Below, piece by piece: positions 10,592 through 20,819 of a stretch of DNA of 64,000 bases. Every line of letters begins with the position of its first letter. The first letter of the stretch is position 1. This stretch comes from Prorocentrum cordatum (taxonomy: Eukaryota; Sar; Dinophyceae; Prorocentrales; Prorocentraceae). The notes beneath the pieces are model-generated. The model did no database searches and was not told the origin of the DNA. It saw nothing but the letters and a program-made list of their open reading frames with translations. The position numbers and the translations under genes are program-made. The stretch covers positions 145,657 to 209,656 of the forward strand of contig CAUYUJ010016155.1 of NCBI GenBank assembly GCA_963575745.1. The letters run 5' to 3'.

Positions 10592-10870
10592 GCTTTGGGG
10601 TGTCCTGTCAGACCGTCGGGCTTCCTCCGGCCACCTCTGGCTTCCTGCGGTGTACCGGGCCATTCTCGACTCGTCTGGCAATGCGTGCGCGGCATTCAAC
10701 ACGCGCTCGCCAGTTCCCGTCGGCAACCGCCATCGCGGCCGCATCAGCTGTACCAAACCGGCTGGCCGGTGTGACTTCGGCCCCCAGTTGTGCCAGCTTT
10801 GCTTCTTATGTTGTGGGAGGGCGGGTGGGACTGGGCATGCCATGCTTGACTCGCTCGAGCTGGCTAGCTT
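10592..10870. other. Unique sequence, nothing recognised
   Basis: GC-balanced sequence lies between the direct repeat and the next microsatellite. No exon, repeat or RNA is recognised. Confidence 0.4.
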
Positions 10871-10871
10871 G

Positions 10872-11215
10872 ACTCCTACTCCTACTCCTACTCCTCCTCC
10901 TCCTCCTCCTCCTCCTCCTCCTCCTCCTCCTCCTTTTCCTCCTCCCTCTCGTCCTCCTCCTCCTCCTTTTCCTCCTCCTCCTCCTCCTCCTCCTCCTCCT
11001 CCTCCTCCTCCTCCTCCTCCTCCTCTCTCCTTCCCCCTGTCTCTTCCCTTTTCTTCCCTCCATCCCCTCCTCTTCTCCCTCCTCCCTCCTCCCTCTCCCG
11101 CCCCTCTTTCCTCCCTTCTCGTCCCTCCTCCTCCCTCCTCCTTTCCCTTTTTGTCCCCGTTGTCTCCTCCCTCCTCCTGCCTCACTCCTCCCTTCCCCTT
11201 CCGTCTTCCTTCGTC
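10872..11215. repeat. TACTCC/TCC microsatellite and pyrimidine tract
   Basis: The array starts as TACTCC hexamers, becomes CTC triplets to about 11030 and decays into a C/T-only tract. It has the same hexamer-to-triplet order as 10075-9717 read in reverse, so the two arrays may share an origin. Confidence 0.9.
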
Positions 11216-11589
11216 GCTCCGGCTTGATACTCCTTCACCTTTTTCTCAAGATTGGGGCCCTCGTTTCGGCATCGCCTCTGGGGGACTTCCAAGAGTCCGT
11301 CTTGAACCTTAATGATTTAAGAACTACAATTTTTGGAGAGCGTAGATCATGTGTAGGAGGAGGAGAAGAAGGAGGACGGATGACTTCCAGGGACTCCAAG
11401 GATCGAGGGTGGAAGGATTGACTTCAGGGATTCCTTACGAGGGTGTGGAGGGCCAGGTGGAGGATGCGAGCATGGGAGCGGCGGCGCCTGGGGGCGTGGA
11501 CGTTCAGGGTCACGCGCCGAGGCCGGAGAATGGTGGCGCAACAGTTCGAACAAGGGGTAAGAACCACCTCGTCCTCGGAGGTACTGCTA

Positions 11590-11706
11590 CTACAACTACT
11601 CTTCCTTCCTCCCCCTCCTCGTCCTCCATCATCCTCCTCCTCCTCCTCTCCCTCTTCCTCTCCCTCATCTTCCCTCCCCTCCTCGTCCTCTTCCTCCTCC
11701 TCCGAC
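11590..11706. repeat. Degenerate CTC microsatellite
   Basis: An imperfect CTC/TCC tract follows a short unique stretch (11216-11589) in which I see nothing recognisable. Confidence 0.75.
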
Positions 11707-11924
11707 ATGCGGGGCGCGCGCAAGGCGATTGCGATGGCGATGTGCCGTCCGAGCTGCGGACGCCGAAGTTCCTCGGAAGAGGTGGTGGCGATATTTTCCT
11801 GGGCGGGAGGTCTGGGCGAGGGAATATCGGACCCCGCATGCCAGAACAATCCCCAACGATGGGGCGTGGTACCCAGAAGGATGCACGTGACATGCGGAAA
11901 CATGGCGCATGACGGTATGTTTTT

Positions 11925-11987
11925 GTTGTGGTTGTTGTTGTCGTCGTTGTTGTTGTTGGTGGTGGTGGTGTTGTTGTTGTTGTTGGC

Positions 11988-12018
<31 letters not shown>

Positions 12019-12051
12019 TTGTTGTTGATTGGGGGGGGGGGGGGGGGGGGT

Positions 12052-12101
<50 letters not shown>

Positions 12102-12123
12102 GTGGGGGGGGGGGGGGGGGGGG

Positions 12124-12165
<42 letters not shown>

Positions 12166-12193
12166 GGGGGGGGTGGGGGGGGGGGGGGGGGGG
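11925..12193. repeat. GTT array followed by ~165-base poly-G tract
   Basis: About 100 bases of GTT/TTG triplets end at about 12027. From about 12030 to 12193 the sequence is almost pure G, with a few isolated T, C or A bases. The tract could form G-quadruplexes, or it could be partly an assembly or sequencing artefact. The boundaries are sharp. Confidence 0.95.
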
Positions 12194-12379
12194 CGTTCGG
12201 GCGGAACCCCGAAACGCTCGAGAGTGAACTTGAGTTTCAAAAGACAAGCAGCCAGCGCCGAGACGGGAGCGCCAGGGCGCGTGTAGGGGGTCGAATAATA
12301 ATCATGGTAACTAACACTCAACAGCAACAGCACGAATTTCAAAATCATTCGTCGGAGATCTGGATTTGCGTCGGAAGCC

Positions 12380-12560
12380 ATATCTGGCCAGGCTGATGTT
12401 GTGCTCACCCAGGCTGGTGCCCCAGACCTCTCGACCCCTTTCCCCAGGCCTGGTTTTTCATCTTGACCCGCTTCCTGACAACCCCGAGGCCCATAGCCGT
12501 CTTCCAGAAACCAAAACTGGCGACGAGCTGGCCGCTCCGATTTTCTCGAGGCGCTGGATG
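12380..12560. repeat. Dispersed repeat family F, single unit
   Basis: The stretch with 'gacccctttccccaggcctgg', 'tttttcatc' and 'ccccgaggcc' aligns by eye with the tandem units at 52520-53040. It is one diverged copy of that repeat. Confidence 0.5.
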
Positions 12561-12765
12561 TTTGGGCCGAGTCTGGGCAGGCTGGTGGTTCATTCGGACA
12601 TCCAGCCTCGACAGCGCCTCGCACTGATGGGGTCCGATCAGATGGTGTCGGAGGATCGCGCCGCATCGCCGATACATCGCCGACGCGGTTCGATGCGGCG
12701 CGTAATAATCTCTACGCCGACGGCGCCAATGCATCGCCGACGTCGCCGATGCACCGCCTTTATAT

Positions 12766-12777
12766 ATATAAATAGAG

Positions 12778-12818
<41 letters not shown>

Positions 12819-12890
12819 TACATATATATACATATATATATATATATATGTACATACATGCATACATACATACATACATAGAATTAGATC
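12766..12890. repeat. TA/CATA microsatellite
   Basis: TA dinucleotides pass into CATA tetranucleotides. Just upstream (12640-12760) short units containing 'catcgccga' recur several times. Bases 12891-13285 hold nothing else I recognise. Confidence 0.9.
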
Positions 12891-13285
12891 GACCTGTACA
12901 ACTATAAGTATATACGCGTTGATTGATGGAGTAACTGGTAAACTGATAGATTTGAGATATCGGATCTATTGATGCACAAGTATATATGACAGTATACGTA
13001 TATAGATAGAGATGGATGGTTGTCAAAACAGATAGCTAGATCTATAGGTCGATAGATGGGCAGATGTTCGCGACAATCAAAATAGTTGAAGAAGCCACCA
13101 GGGAACTCAGAGCCATCGCAAATCGACCGCAGCCCCCTTCCCCCCCCCCAACCTCCGTATCACCCGTAGGGTGGTCCCATCGGCATCTTCAGATCCGCCG
13201 GATGTCAGAGGTTCTCGCTTCATCATCCCCCGATGTGAGTCTCGTCCTGGCCTCGTCTACACCAGGTTGCTTGTCTACTGCCCAG

Positions 13286-13481
13286 GCTGGTGCCTCTTCC
13301 AGCCGTTCCGCGGCGGCGCCTGCTTCGTCGTCCTGCAGGCTTGCGGCTGGACCAGCCTGGCCACGGTGGGCGCCGCGGTGCTGCTGCTCGTCGCTACGTC
13401 CGCCTACGTGCCCGGCTTCGCCTCTGCGCTGGGGCCCTCGGGCAGTGCCAAGGGGGCCAGCGACCTCCTCTCAAGGGGCCC

Positions 13482-13482
<1 letters not shown>
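13286..13482 (+). CDS. Exon of an unidentified membrane protein (exon block 1)
   Basis: A pyrimidine-rich acceptor ending CCCAG at 13285 is followed by G, the AG|G context typical of dinoflagellate introns. From 13288 the frame reads WCLFQPFRGGACFVVLQACG and then a hydrophobic segment (SLATVGAAVLLLVATSAYV) that is one predicted membrane span. The block can end at a GT donor after 13482 (GGCCCA|GTAACA). The downstream CA array begins inside the presumed intron. GC-rich third positions match the other blocks at 15571 and 18564, so I infer one gene. The phase does not match block 2 directly: this block ends in phase 0, block 2 needs two preceding bases. An exon may be missing or the donor may differ. 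No family recognised. Confidence 0.45.
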
Positions 13483-13525
<43 letters not shown>

Positions 13526-13617
13526 TTACACACTTACACAATCACACACACACACACTTACACACTTACACACCTACACACACATCGATATACATATATA
13601 TTTATATATACACACGC

Positions 13618-13660
<43 letters not shown>
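13483..13660. repeat. CA array and TA array
   Basis: CA dinucleotides (13484-13600, imperfect) are followed by TA dinucleotides. Element A copy 1 begins at the right edge of the TA tract. Confidence 0.95.
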
Positions 13661-13664
<4 letters not shown>

Positions 13665-13665
<1 letters not shown>

Positions 13666-14701
13666 CCGTAAGGGCTTCGCCCCCTGCCGCCGGCCCCCTC
13701 TCTCGTCGGGGAGAATGGCCATGGAAGAGCTAAGTCATGGTCCGGGCAAAACCAACTGATCACAAGAGGGGTTACCACACAGGGCGATTGGTAAGACGTG
13801 TATGGTTTACGAGCTTGGTTACCACACCTTGGGATTAAAGGGCCGAGGGAGTACTCGCAGTTTGGGTTACCACGCCTTGCGATGAATGTGCGTGAGGGGT
13901 GGCACCGAATTTCAGAAATGTGGCAAATCCCCTGTGTTTTTGGACCCTGACCCCGCGGATCTGCGTGAGGGGTGGCACCGAATTTCAGAACTGTGGCAAA
14001 TCCCCTGTGTTTTTGGACCCTGACCCCGCGGATCTGCGTGAGGGGTGGCACCGAATTTCAGACATGTGGCAAATCCCCTGTGTTTTTGGACCCTGACCCC
14101 GCGGATCTGCGTGAGGGGTGGCACCGAATTTCAGAAATGTGGCAAATCCCATGTGTTTTTTGGACCCTGACCCCGCGGATCTGCGTGAGGGGTGGCACCG
14201 AATTTCAGAAATGTGGCAAATCCCATGTGTTTTTGGACCCTGACCCCGCGGATCTGCTTGAGGGGTGGCTCCGAATTTCAGAAATGTGGCAAATCCCCTG
14301 TGTTTTTGGACCCTGACCCCGCGGATCTGCGTGAGGGGTGGCACCGAATTTCAGAAATGTGCCAAATCCCCTATGTTTTTGGACCCTGACCCCGCGGATC
14401 TGCGTGAGGGGTGGCACCGAATTTCAGAAATGTGGCAAATCCCCTGTGTTTTTGGACCCTGACCCCGCGGATCTGCGTGAGGGGTGTCGATTTCGAGCCC
14501 CCCCAGCAATTCAGACAACGCGCCCAGGGGGTGCTAAAAGGTCCCGTTTGGGCCTCCCCCCCCCCTCGCGCGGTCAATCAACTAGTTACAGTAACCAGCA
14601 AGAAGCAGAACTGTAACACTGGAAAATACAAGCTACAACTGGTACAGGAAACTGCGAATCACGGGCCTACAGCCTGGTGACCCCACAAGGGGGCCGGCGG
14701 A
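13665..14701 (+). mobile_element. Element A, copy 1: inverted-repeat element carrying a 73-bp satellite
   Basis: The ends carry a 13-bp inverted repeat, CCGCCGGCCCCCT at 13687-13699 and its exact complement at 14688-14700. The outermost TCCG/CGGA is also inverted. Inside, from the left, are three ~47-bp units beginning 'ggttaccac' (13771, 13818, 13866), eight 73-bp units, and a unique ~200-bp right part. The insertion lies in TA/CATA sequence, so target duplication cannot be judged. An inverted second copy sits at 26823-27787. There is no transposase, so it would be non-autonomous. Confidence 0.7.
13887..14487 (+). repeat. 73-bp tandem array, eight units
   Basis: Units start near 13899, 13972, 14045, 14118, 14192, 14265, 14338 and 14411. 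One unit is 74 bases because of an extra T. Each contains 'tttcagaaatgtggcaaatc' and 'gaccccgcggatctgcgtga'. They differ by a few substitutions. A ~65-residue frame recurs in every unit on both strands, which reflects the repeat and is not evidence of a gene. Confidence 0.95.
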
Positions 14702-14734
14702 TATATATGCACAAAGGCCAGGATCCCCCCATAT

Positions 14735-14870
14735 TGTTCCATATGTTGTGGAAGATTTTCGTCAACCCCCCCCCACCACTTCCCATAGTTTCTCATCTAT
14801 TCATGGGAATCGACAATGGTTTGTGTTTCTGTGCTTGTTTGTCCCTCCTGATCAATGGAGGCCACCGCCC
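14735..14870. repeat. Partial copy of the short repeat seen at 59112-59270
   Basis: The run from 'ccaccacttcccata' through 'gggaatcgac' and 'gtccctcctgat' aligns with 59200-59272, with small differences. Only the right half of that element is recognisable here. Bases 14871-15570 hold no exon I can support. Confidence 0.5.
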
Positions 14871-15570
14871 AGACTCCGACATCCGTTTCGCTTCGCGTCG
14901 GGGCTGCGCCGAGCACCGCATGTCGTGGTCGATCTCCGCCCAGAAGTTGCGGGAGCGGACGAGCCGCGCCGCCCGAGCCCGCCAGCCCGGGGCCCCCGAG
15001 TCTGGCCGTGCCAAGGAGGGCCAACACTATGGGGGGGGGTCATCGCCTCCTGAGATTGTCATACGCTTTAGTTGGTCATCGGCGGCTCTCTGGCCTCGGG
15101 ATGCCCTCCAGCAGCTGCGCTTCGCCGAGGACGCTCCAGAGGTGCCGAGATCGTCCCGAGCCGCCGCAGAAGGCCGAAACATGGCCCGAAACGCATGAGG
15201 GACGGCGAAAGCCTCAGGGGGGGCGCATCGAACCCCAATCGCACACTCATCGCCGAGAGGGGCCCGATGGCCCGTCCCTGCGCAGGAACGTGCGCAGTCG
15301 CTATCAGTGGCCTACGGTCGGACCGAGGTATAGGATCAAGTTCGGTTCGGGGAGCCCTAACGTTCTTCGTGTTTGTTGGATGTTCTTGTGCATACTGGGA
15401 AAAGTACCCTTGGATGGTCTGTGTGTTTTGGCTGGCGGAGGGTCTCATGCTCATGAAGGATGATGTGATATCCTTGGTCCGACGGTATCACTGGTGTAGC
15501 TGCGATGTGTCGCCGATTCCAGGTCGATGTTTCCCACCCTGAGCCGCCCCCCCCGAACATTCCCCCTCAG

Positions 15571-16381
15571 GCTCGCGCAGCTGGTCGCGCAAGTCGCCCT
15601 CGTCATATCTCTCGCACACTTCGAGAACGTGCACGTCTCGGTCGAGTACTGGAGGCAGCACTGCAAGCAGTGGATGCACGACGGGATGCCTCTGTCCGTG
15701 GCCGCCATCATGCTGGTGACGGTGGCCATCGCGACAATCGGCGCCGCCATGGTCTCGCCGCCGTCCCCCCGGCTTGCCTGCTGGATCGCCCTGGCCATGT
15801 GGCTGCTCCTGCAGGCAGCCGGCGTCCGCATCATGTGGACGGTCACCTGGAACATCGGCACGCTCTTCGCCTACGCGCTCGAGTCGGAGGAGGCGCTGGC
15901 CGTCATGGCGTGCATCGGCATAGGCGCCGTCTGCGCGCCCTGGTACCTGGGCCGCGCCGCCTTCTGGCGGCAGGACTTTGCCACCCGCGCCATGATCGGG
16001 CTGTCGCGCTGGGCCAGCGAGGACCTCTGCCTCCCGCTGCGGCTGCGCGGCTGGTACGTCCACGAGCACTGCATGGGCTACGTGCGAGCCTGCTTCCTCT
16101 TCGCGGACACCGCGCTGCACGCGGTGCCCGCCGCGCTCCTCCTCCAGCACTGCGCGTGGCGCATCCGGCCGTGGCACGTCGCGGGGTCCGTGGCGCTCTC
16201 GGCGCTCTGGATGGCGACCCTGTCGCTGAGGTTCGTGGTGCTCGACTTCCAGCTCCTCTGGCAGGGGCGGCTGCTCTGGCGGCGCTGGGGCGAGAGGTCC
16301 CTCTTCGAGCCGCACAAGGTCGGCCACATCTACCTCTTCGAGAACAGCGCGGTTCCCCAGGACTCGAAGCACAACCAGCTG
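15571..16381 (+). CDS. Large exon of a multi-pass membrane protein (exon block 2)
   Basis: The acceptor is tccccctcAG|G at 15570/15571. From 15572 the frame reads LAQLVAQVALVISLAH and stays open with strong GC3 bias for about 270 residues. I count about six hydrophobic spans: LAQLVAQVALVISLA; PLSVAAIMLVTVAIATIGAA; LACWIALAMWLLLQAAG; AVMACIGIGAVCAP; a span around ADTALHAVPAALLLQ; and SVALSALWMATLSL. Soluble loops carry conserved-looking tracts such as WYVHEHCMGY and GHIYLFENSAVPQ. The good coding signal fades after about QDSKHNQ (near 16381), where a dispersed repeat begins, so the donor lies near there but was not fixed. The open frame formally runs to 16774. The function is unknown; a plasma- or organelle-membrane protein is likely. 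Confidence 0.65.
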
Positions 16382-16384
16382 CGC

Positions 16385-16880
16385 AGACATCATGTTTCGG
16401 ACGTCCGCGCGGATCTCTTAGATCTGCGCTGCACACACCCCTGGCGGCGCCTCTGGCGCCGCCCCTGGCGCGCTCCGCGCGCCAAGGAGGGCGGGTCCAG
16501 TGCCGATGCAGGAAGTCCGCGCGGACCTCCGAAAGTGCATGCTCACGCCGGTTCTTACCATCGCTGCGTCTGCGCTTGTTATCGATATTGTAGTGGCCTT
16601 CGGCCAGTGCCGCCGATCCGGGGCGCTCCGACTGATGTGATCCTTCTTCACCCTCGTCCTTCCTCTCTTTTTCCCTCCCCTCCTCTCACTCAGCATTTAT
16701 CGAAGACGCCTACGGCGAATCACCGCCGCCCCCTGCCTTTTTGGAAACGCCGATGTGGCCGGAAGTTGGACTAGAGCTTGGCCAAGCTATCGGACCATGA
16801 GTTCCCCGAGTCGGTTTGGAAAGCTTTCGGGGAACACATGGGAGAGAATGATTATGAACAGGAAGAGGAAGAGAAAGAAA
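16385..16880. other. Intronic sequence with palindromic CCGCGCGG motifs, nothing coding
   Basis: The segment has two copies of a 'gtccgcgcgga' palindrome (near 16406 and 16517) around a 'ggcgcctctggcgcc' palindrome. Similar wording occurs at 40225-40270. The reading frame of the exon passes through but loses protein-like composition. Confidence 0.35.
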
Positions 16881-16884
16881 TAGA

Positions 16885-17560
16885 GTAGGAGGATGAGGGT
16901 TGTTAGGAGTCTCTTGGGGCACCCTTGGGGTCTGTTGGGGGCTTCTTGGGGGCCTCTTCGAGGCCTCTTGGAGGCATCTTGGGGGCCTCCTAGGGCCTCT
17001 TGGGGGCCTTTGGGGGCTTCCTGGGGGTCTCTTTGGCCGTCTTAGGGCGTTCCTGGTCCGTCTGACGCCGTCTGGAGCCGTCTTGGGGGCCTCTCTAGGC
17101 CGTCTTGGGGCCCTCTTGGGGCGCTTCAGGGCCGTCTTGAGGCCATGTTGGGCGTCTTGGAGGCCTCTTGGGCCGTCTTGGGGCGCTCTTGGGGCCGTCT
17201 TGGGGGGCCCTTGGGCCGTCATAGGGCCTTCTTGGAGGCCTCTTGGGCGATCTTTGGGGCCTCTTGGGCCGTCGGAAGGCCGAAAAGAAGACAACGCAAA
17301 AAACCTTCAAAAACCTAATGAAAACCAATGATTTTGGCCTCTTCGGGCTCTCCTGGAGAACGTCTTGGAGGCCTCTTGGGCCATCTTGGAGGCATCTGGG
17401 GGCCATCTTGGCCGTCTTGGAGGGCATCTTGGGCCGTCTTGGAGGCATCTTGGAGCCATCTTACCCGTCTTGGAGGCCATCTTGGCCGTCTGGGAGGCAT
17501 CTTGGAGGCCATCTTGGGCCAGCTTGGCCGTCTTGGAGGCCATCTTGGGCCAAGTTGGGG
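16885..17560. repeat. Minisatellite of ~10-13 bp CTTGGGGCC units
   Basis: Units such as GGGCCTCTTGG and GGGCCGTCTTGG recur with small changes. An A-rich ~60-bp spacer interrupts at 17282-17338. The same units and a related spacer occur at 57485-58400. Open frames rich in Gly/Leu/Trp or Pro/Arg are repeat artefacts. Confidence 0.85.
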
Positions 17561-17565
17561 AAAAA

Positions 17566-17612
17566 CAAAAAAAAAAAAAAAAAAAGAAAAAAACAAAAAA
17601 AACAACAAAGGC
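17566..17612. repeat. A-rich tract
   Basis: A nearly pure adenine run with a few C and G bases follows the minisatellite. It could be a retroposed tail, but no retroelement body is visible upstream. Confidence 0.7.
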
Positions 17613-17854
17613 ATTGACAGATGGATTTTCGGAAACTTGCGGGTGGCCGGCGGGACGGGCCGAAGCCCACTGGGGAGTTCTTTTAGAAAAAGAACCAACA
17701 CCAAAACCTGAAACATCCAGCACGCCGTGCACCCCTGTGGCAAGACCACAGGGGGCGGCGGATCCAGTGGCCGTCGGCCTATCCCGCCACCGTGCGTGGG
17801 TGGTGGGTCAGAGGCCTCATGGATGCTGGTTGGGATCTCGTGGTTGGCTGGGAC

Positions 17855-18030
17855 TTCTGGGGGCCTCTTGGGCGCCTCTTGGAGCTTCTTGGGGGCCTCT
17901 TGGGCCTCTTGGGGCCACTAGAGGGCCTCTTGGGGGTCTCTTGGGAGCCTCTTGGGGCTTCTTGGGGGCCTCTTCTGCGCCCCTTGGGGCCTCTTGGAGG
18001 CCTCCTCGGAGCCTCTTGGTGCGGGAGGGG
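17855..18030. repeat. Minisatellite of GGGGCCTCTTGG units, second block
   Basis: The same unit family as 16885-17560 lies here, separated from it by about 240 bases of unique sequence. Bases 18031-18250 hold C-rich unique sequence with nothing recognised. Confidence 0.8.
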
Positions 18031-18252
18031 TGGCACTCGAGTTCGGAACCCCCTCGGAGGCCACGATCCTTGTGAGGGGTGTCAAAAAACGCATCCGCCG
18101 GAAACTCGCACCCCCCACCCACCCCCACCCCCCCTTCCCCGGCAGAGCCACCCCACCCCGGCAACCCCCCCAGAGGCTGAGGCTCAGCCTCGAGGCTGTA
18201 GCTGAGACTCCTTGAAACTCACACGCCGGATCGGCGGATTCAGAGGCGACGA

Positions 18253-18361
18253 TAGGGGCGAATAGCCCAAGGGAGAGCAACACATGCATTCAGGTGCGCC
18301 GATGATCCATGTCTTCGAAAAGGAGTACGTGTAATGCCCGCCCCTGGGCTATTCGCCCCTA
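18253..18361. repeat. 109-bp foldback with 17-bp perfect arms
   Basis: The arms are at 18253-18269 (taggggcgaatagccca) and 18345-18361 (its exact complement), with a 75-base loop. It lies in the presumed intron upstream of exon block 3. This fits a small inverted-repeat element. No clear target duplication was found. Confidence 0.7.
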
Positions 18362-18563
18362 CAGTCAAAAACCCTAAGAAGGACGCGCGACTTTGCTCAG
18401 GGTACCCTTGCGTCCTTGCTCTTCTTTGCTCTTGCGGCTCGTCCTTGGCCTCTTTCGCTTGCCCGCTTGTCAGGGTACCCTTGGGGTTTTCGTCGTCCGC
18501 CGCCCAACAAATCCCAACTTCGGCTTCCAAGGGTCTCGCGTCCTTACCGCGCGTCCTTATTAG

Positions 18564-18870
18564 GGTGTTTGACTCTATCGTCGCTGAGGACGACGCCCTG
18601 ATCGCGTGCGTCCCGGGCTTCCTGAGCTTCATGGCCCTCGGCCACGCCGCGGTCGCGCTCGTGGCCGCGACACCCTGGGCGGGCGAGGTACTCTTCGCCG
18701 CGGGGGGCGGGCACCGCGTCTCGGAGGGGACCCTCGCGGGCGCGATCGTGTGCCTGCTGGGCTGCTCCGCGCTCGCGGGCGCCTCGGGCTTCGCCAGGCT
18801 CCTGTGGCTCCGAGCGCACGAGGCGAAGGAGCTCGGAGGGGGCGTCAGGGGGGCGACAGAGGCTCCTGGG
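18564..18870 (+). CDS. Exon of a membrane protein (exon block 3)
   Basis: A pyrimidine-rich tract ends ttattAG|G at 18563/18564. The frame from 18565 reads VFDSIVAEDDALIACVPGFL and then two hydrophobic spans (SFMALGHAAVALVAATPW and LAGAIVCLLGCSALAGASGF). It ends with a charged tail, LLWLRAHEAKELGG. As in block 2, the first G completes a split codon, so blocks 2 and 3 accept the same phase. A GT after 18870 could be the donor. Only 30 bases downstream a 100-base assembly gap begins, so the rest of the gene is not visible. Composition matches blocks 1 and 2 on the same strand, and I infer one gene. No family was recognised. Confidence 0.5.
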
Positions 18871-18875
18871 GTTGA

Positions 18876-18900
18876 GTCGGGCCTGTCCCTCTACAGGGGG
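18876..18900 (+). mobile_element. Element B terminus truncated by the gap
   Basis: The bases gagtcgggcctgtccctcta match the terminal inverted repeat of family B (see 33661 and 61801). The rest of this copy would lie in or beyond the gap. Confidence 0.5.
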
Positions 18901-19000
18901 NNNNNNNNNNNNNNNNNNNNNNNNNNNNNNNNNNNNNNNNNNNNNNNNNNNNNNNNNNNNNNNNNNNNNNNNNNNNNNNNNNNNNNNNNNNNNNNNNNNN
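18901..19000. other. Assembly gap (100 N)
   Basis: One hundred N bases directly abut a long ACT array, which probably caused the assembly break. The true length is unknown. Confidence 1.
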
Positions 19001-19366
<366 letters not shown>

Positions 19367-19450
19367 CTGAGCATGCGTGCGAGAGGCGCTCTGAGGTCGA
19401 CGGTCATTGGTGCGCAGTGAACGCAGCAACGCCTGTACGCGGTCGGCTAC

Positions 19451-19650
19451 GTGGAGGATCCCAACTGCTGCTTCTGCCAGAACTGCTGCGGGCACCTTCG
19501 TCATAGGATTTGGTCATGTCCGAACCTGCACGACATGCGTGTTGAGGAAGTGGACGCTGACATCAGGAGGCGCGCCCTGCAGGCGCCGCCCAACGACCTC
19601 TTCTACACGAGGGGTCTCATGCCGCGGGCTGTACTACTGCATGGGTGGCA
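19451..19650 (+). pseudogene. LINE zinc-binding segment after reverse transcriptase
   Basis: The frame reads CCFCQNCCGHLRHRIWSCP, a C-x2-C...H...C pattern of the zf-RVT type found between reverse transcriptase and RNase H in LINEs. The frame then leaves the RNase H frame by a shift near 19640. It follows the ACT array after only about 70 bases. Confidence 0.6.
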
Positions 19651-20210
19651 GGGACATGACGATCACGGGCGAGATCTACACGGACGGATCGGCCAAGTGC
19701 CCACTGCATTGGCCCGAGGCGAATCGCGCTGGCTGGGGCATTGCTGTGATGCAAGGCAAGCGCTTGCTGGGCATGGCATGCGGGCCGCTGCCTGGACCGC
19801 AGCAGACCGCGCAGCGCGGGGAGCTCCACGCGGTCATCCAGGTCTTGAAGCATGGCCAGCCTCCCGTGCGTATCAGGACGGACTGCCTGGGCATCGTGGA
19901 AGGTCTCGAGCGCGGGAGGCGACACACTCAGCATCCGCGCAGGGACAACTCCGACCTCTGGAGCCAGCTGTGGCACGCGCTGGAGGATCAAGGAGGTCTC
20001 AGCTCCGACCTCACCATCAGCTGAATCAAGGGGCACCAGACGTGGTTGGAGGCAGCAGAGTCCCCAGAGAAGGTTGGCAACGACTACGCCGACACGGCCG
20101 CCAAGAAGGGCTTGGCGACACACGCGGTGCCCGAGACCACCTACGCGCGCCACGCCGAGCTCTTGGAGGAGCTGCGTCAGGTGGCGGCCTGGATAGGCAC
20201 GAGCCAGGCC
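19650..20210 (+). pseudogene. LINE RNase H domain with internal stop
   Basis: The frame carries GEIYTDGSAKCP (first catalytic Asp), then RGELHAVIQVLKHG (Glu), then RIRTDCLGIVEGL (second Asp). After an in-frame TGA at 20022-20024 it continues IKGHQTW and then VGNDYADTAAKKG, the last catalytic region. In RNase H proteins the residue before the KGH motif is commonly Trp, so TGG to TGA is the simplest explanation of the stop. RNase H removes RNA from the RNA:DNA hybrid during retrotransposition. This copy is inactive. Confidence 0.75.
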
Positions 20211-20819
20211 AACCTGGAGGCGCGGCCTGCGGACAGGGTGGCCACCCTGGGGCCCCGCAGCCGCACGGCCAGCCGGCGAGGCGCTGGCGCAGCAGCCGGC
20301 AGCGGCGGCGGAACGGCGGGCCTGGGCAGGCCTCGCGTGGGCGTGAGCGTGGTAAAACATGAGCCCATCCGTTGCCGGCAGGGCTGGCGCTGCGCTCGCC
20401 GTCCCCGCTCTGCTCGCTCCCTGGCGGGTCTGGAACGGCTCCGACGGGGCCGTTGCCAGACCCGACCCGACCTGGCCCGAGCCCCCTGGGAGTCCGTGGT
20501 CCTGGGGTCGAGGAAGCGACCGAGGGAGGAGGACCTGGAGACTGACAGGGTCACCAGGTCCCGTGGCCTGGAGCGATCGGCCCTAGATGGGCCAAGCGCA
20601 CTGCCAAGGCTCGAGCCGCGGGCGGCTCAGAACTTCGACGGTGACGAAACGCAGGGAGCGGGGAGGGTGTCGTGTCGTCGCCTGGTGGACGACGTGGGGC
20701 AGGAGGAGCAGCAGCGGCAGCTACAGGAGGGTAGGCTACACAGGGTACTGCCTCGGATCACTTCCCCTCCTCCGCCTCCGAGCCTCTCGAGTGGCCCCCA
20801 TCCACCTCACCCCTGACCG

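Noticed and set aside
13887-14487. Regularly spaced repeats that could suggest a CRISPR array
   Set aside because: The 73-bp units are contiguous with no variable spacers, and the sequence is eukaryotic in character.
16900-18075. Several Gly/Leu/Trp-rich frames of 100-240 codons
   Set aside because: They follow the period of the CTTGGGGCC minisatellite and recur in other frames and on the other strand.
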